Positions 37,768 to 39,048 of a DNA stretch of 39,048 nucleotides are shown piece by piece. The notes below the pieces were generated by a model. That model saw only the letters and a program-made list of their open reading frames with translations. It was not told the origin of the DNA and ran no database searches. Within the stretch, counting starts at the first letter, position 1; each line of letters starts with the position of its first letter. The position numbers were made by a program, and so were the translations under genes. Source of the stretch: a virus; the IMG/VR virus record IMGVR_UViG_3300026097_000046, positions 1 through 39,048 of that record. The stretch is one strand, 5' to 3'.

Positions 37768-38168
37768 TGGCTTTAAATATTAATACAATAAAAGCAAACG
37801 GTGTACGAGCAGTGGGCAATAGAGTATTGGTTACTGATATGTATTTCGGAGAACAAAAGACAAAAGGTGGAATTATCCTCAACGACGACGACGGTAAAAC
37901 CCGCGGCATATATCCTAGATGGGCTCGAGTATATGCAAAAGGTCCAGACAACAAAGACGAGTACGCAGTTGGTCAATGGATTCTAATCGAACACGGACGC
38001 TGGACCAGAGGTTTAAAAATTGAAATCGACGGCGAAGAAATAGAACTTCGAATGGTAGAAGCTGAAAGCATACTAGCAATGAGCGACGAAAAGCCAGACA
38101 GCGTTCAAATTGGTGCAGAATACGGTGACGGTGAACACGCTACTATAGATCCAAGCGCATTTGTATAA
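37767..38168 (+). CDS. GroES/gp31-like co-chaperonin
   Basis: The protein has the GroES fold pattern: N-terminal GNRVLVTDMYF, a mobile-loop-like GEQKTKGGIILND that would bind host GroEL, then YPRWARVYAKGPDNKDEYAV, GQWILIEHGRW, and a C-terminal EIELRMVEAESILAM. At 133 residues it is longer than GroES (about 97) and near T4 gp31 (111), with a phage-specific tail. In T4, gp31 replaces GroES to fold the major capsid protein. The same role is expected here. Its ATG overlaps the preceding stop. Confidence 0.88.
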   Translation: MALNINTIKANGVRAVGNRVLVTDMYFGEQKTKGGIILNDDDGKTRGIYPRWARVYAKGPDNKDEYAVGQWILIEHGRWTRGLKIEIDGEEIELRMVEAESILAMSDEKPDSVQIGAEYGDGEHATIDPSAFV

Positions 38169-38177
38169 GAGAGAACT

Positions 38178-38480
38178 ATGACAACAGCAGATAAAATTAT
38201 AGCTTGGCACTACGATAGAAATTTAATCAAAGGCAGCACAGACAAAGATCAATATATGAAGTTGATCCAAGAAATGGGCGAGCTTAGTGACAACATTTGC
38301 AAAGGTAAAGACATACGCGACGATTGCGGAGATATTATGGTTGTACTACTAAACATCATAGAACGCAACGGTTTAACCATGGAAGAATGTTTAGAAGTAG
38401 CATACAATGACATCAAAGACCGTAAAGGTAAAATGATCGATGGTGTATTTGTAAAAGAAGCTGATTTACAGGAGACTTAA
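38178..38480 (+). CDS. MazG-like nucleotide pyrophosphohydrolase
   Basis: A 100-residue single-domain MazG-type protein. The metal-binding signature is visible as E32-x2-E35 and D48/D49 with D52 (IQEMGELSDNICKGKDIRDD, CGDIMV). Such enzymes hydrolyse nucleoside triphosphates to monophosphates. Marine phages often carry them, and the proposed targets are dGTP/dCTP from host DNA or ppGpp, still debated. AGAGA precedes the ATG. The gene is followed directly by the Bax-inhibitor-like gene, so the two may be co-expressed. Confidence 0.87.
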   Translation: MTTADKIIAWHYDRNLIKGSTDKDQYMKLIQEMGELSDNICKGKDIRDDCGDIMVVLLNIIERNGLTMEECLEVAYNDIKDRKGKMIDGVFVKEADLQET

Positions 38481-39048
38481 ATGAGTACAATTACTGAAAC
38501 ACGTACAGCATATAACGAATATTTACGTCAGTTTATGCTGGCACTTTATAACTACACAGCACTAGGACTAGGCATCACAGGTGTAGTTGCATACCTTACA
38601 TATGCAAGCGGGTTGATGTTCGCTATGGGATCACTTATGTGGGTTGCTGTATTTGCTCCATTGGGAATGATTCTTTACTGGAGTTTTGCAGGACGCAATT
38701 GGGGCTTTGAAGCAACAAGAACGTTCTACTTAATCTTTACTGCCGTAATGGGTATAAGCATGAGTACAATCTTTGCTGTATATACTGCAACAAGTATTGC
38801 TGAAGTGTTCTTTATTACTGCGGCTACATTTGCAAGTGCAAGTTTATACGGTTATACGACCAAAAAAGATCTCAGCGGATTAGGCAGCTTTCTAATGGTA
38901 GGATTGATTGGTATTATTATTGCAATGATTGTTAATATTTTCTTGCAATCAAGTGCCTTACAATTTACAATTAGTATTATTGGTGTTCTTATCTTTACAG
39001 GTTTAACAGCATACGATACACAACATGCAAAGACTACCTTCCTAAGTG
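38481..39048 (+). CDS. Bax inhibitor-1 family membrane protein, 3' end outside window
   Basis: The frame starts at ATG 38481 behind CAGGAG and runs to the window end without a stop (189 residues). It begins MSTITETRTAYNEYLRQFML and has at least six hydrophobic segments. LGITGVVAYLTYASG, ATRTFYLIFTAVMGISMSTI, SLYGYTTKKDLSGLGSFLMV and GVLIFTGLTAYDTQ are hallmarks of the BI-1/YccA/YbhL family, with the last Asp in the conserved pore region. Family members act as Ca2+ leak channels or as regulators of the FtsH protease. In a phage it may block host membrane stress or FtsH. Presence in a T4-like genome is unusual. Confidence 0.88.
   Translation, partial: MSTITETRTAYNEYLRQFMLALYNYTALGLGITGVVAYLTYASGLMFAMGSLMWVAVFAPLGMILYWSFAGRNWGFEATRTFYLIFTAVMGISMSTIFAVYTATSIAEVFFITAATFASASLYGYTTKKDLSGLGSFLMVGLIGIIIAMIVNIFLQSSALQFTISIIGVLIFTGLTAYDTQHAKTTFLS

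Overview
The window looks like part of the genome of a T4-like marine myovirus. The evidence is a tRNA cluster, a set of T4-type late promoters (TATAAATA, GATAAATA or GCTAAATA placed shortly before start codons), a phage ATP-dependent DNA ligase, a gp31/GroES-like co-chaperonin, a MazG-like protein, and very long fibre genes sharing a short N-terminal motif. A+T is high and nearly all genes are on the + strand with overlapping starts and stops. The tRNA-His has A73 and no G-1, a trait known from a clade of Alphaproteobacteria, so the host is probably a marine alphaproteobacterium. A SAR11-type host is plausible but not shown.

Positions 1-1955 hold the tRNA cluster: Trp, Lys, Ile, Glu, Gln, Cys, Met, Phe, Arg and His, a truncated 3' end at the left edge, and several irregular tRNA-like elements. 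A clear sigma70-type promoter at 958-986 starts a non-coding stretch of about 690 bases (993-1679) full of long stems and tRNA-like arms. It resembles the large ornate RNAs (GOLLD/ROOL class) known next to phage tRNA genes and is the most interesting part of the window. A terminator (1925-1955) closes the cluster.

Positions 1959-7203 are early/middle type genes with sigma70-like promoters (1959, 2988, 5746): a metallophosphoesterase, small hypothetical proteins, DNA ligase, an HNH nuclease, a SWIM zinc-finger protein and a 402-residue unknown. Positions 7232-14381 mix a small fibre-like protein, membrane proteins, a possible glycan enzyme, a QueD-like enzyme with its own promoter and structured leader, a glycosyltransferase, a ferredoxin-NADP reductase-like protein, a UV-damage endonuclease, an SGNH-like hydrolase and an A-type Fe-S carrier. 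Two small genes lie on the - strand (12482-12772 and 13662-13949).

Positions 14393-36566 are a virion-fibre block: a 2931-residue protein, fibre proteins of 292, 1012, 244 and 203 residues, a subtilase fused to Calx-beta-like repeats and a C-terminal cupredoxin-like domain, and a 1560-residue YHYH-domain protein. Positions 36576-39048 return to small phage genes: a fragment related to bacterial DNA polymerase III alpha, the co-chaperonin, MazG, and a Bax-inhibitor-1 family membrane protein cut by the window end.

Two sites (12779-12819 and 31202-31236) place a late promoter inside the loop of a perfect inverted repeat whose 3' arm covers a ribosome binding site. That arrangement would keep read-through transcripts silent while late transcripts are translated, as known for T4 gene e.
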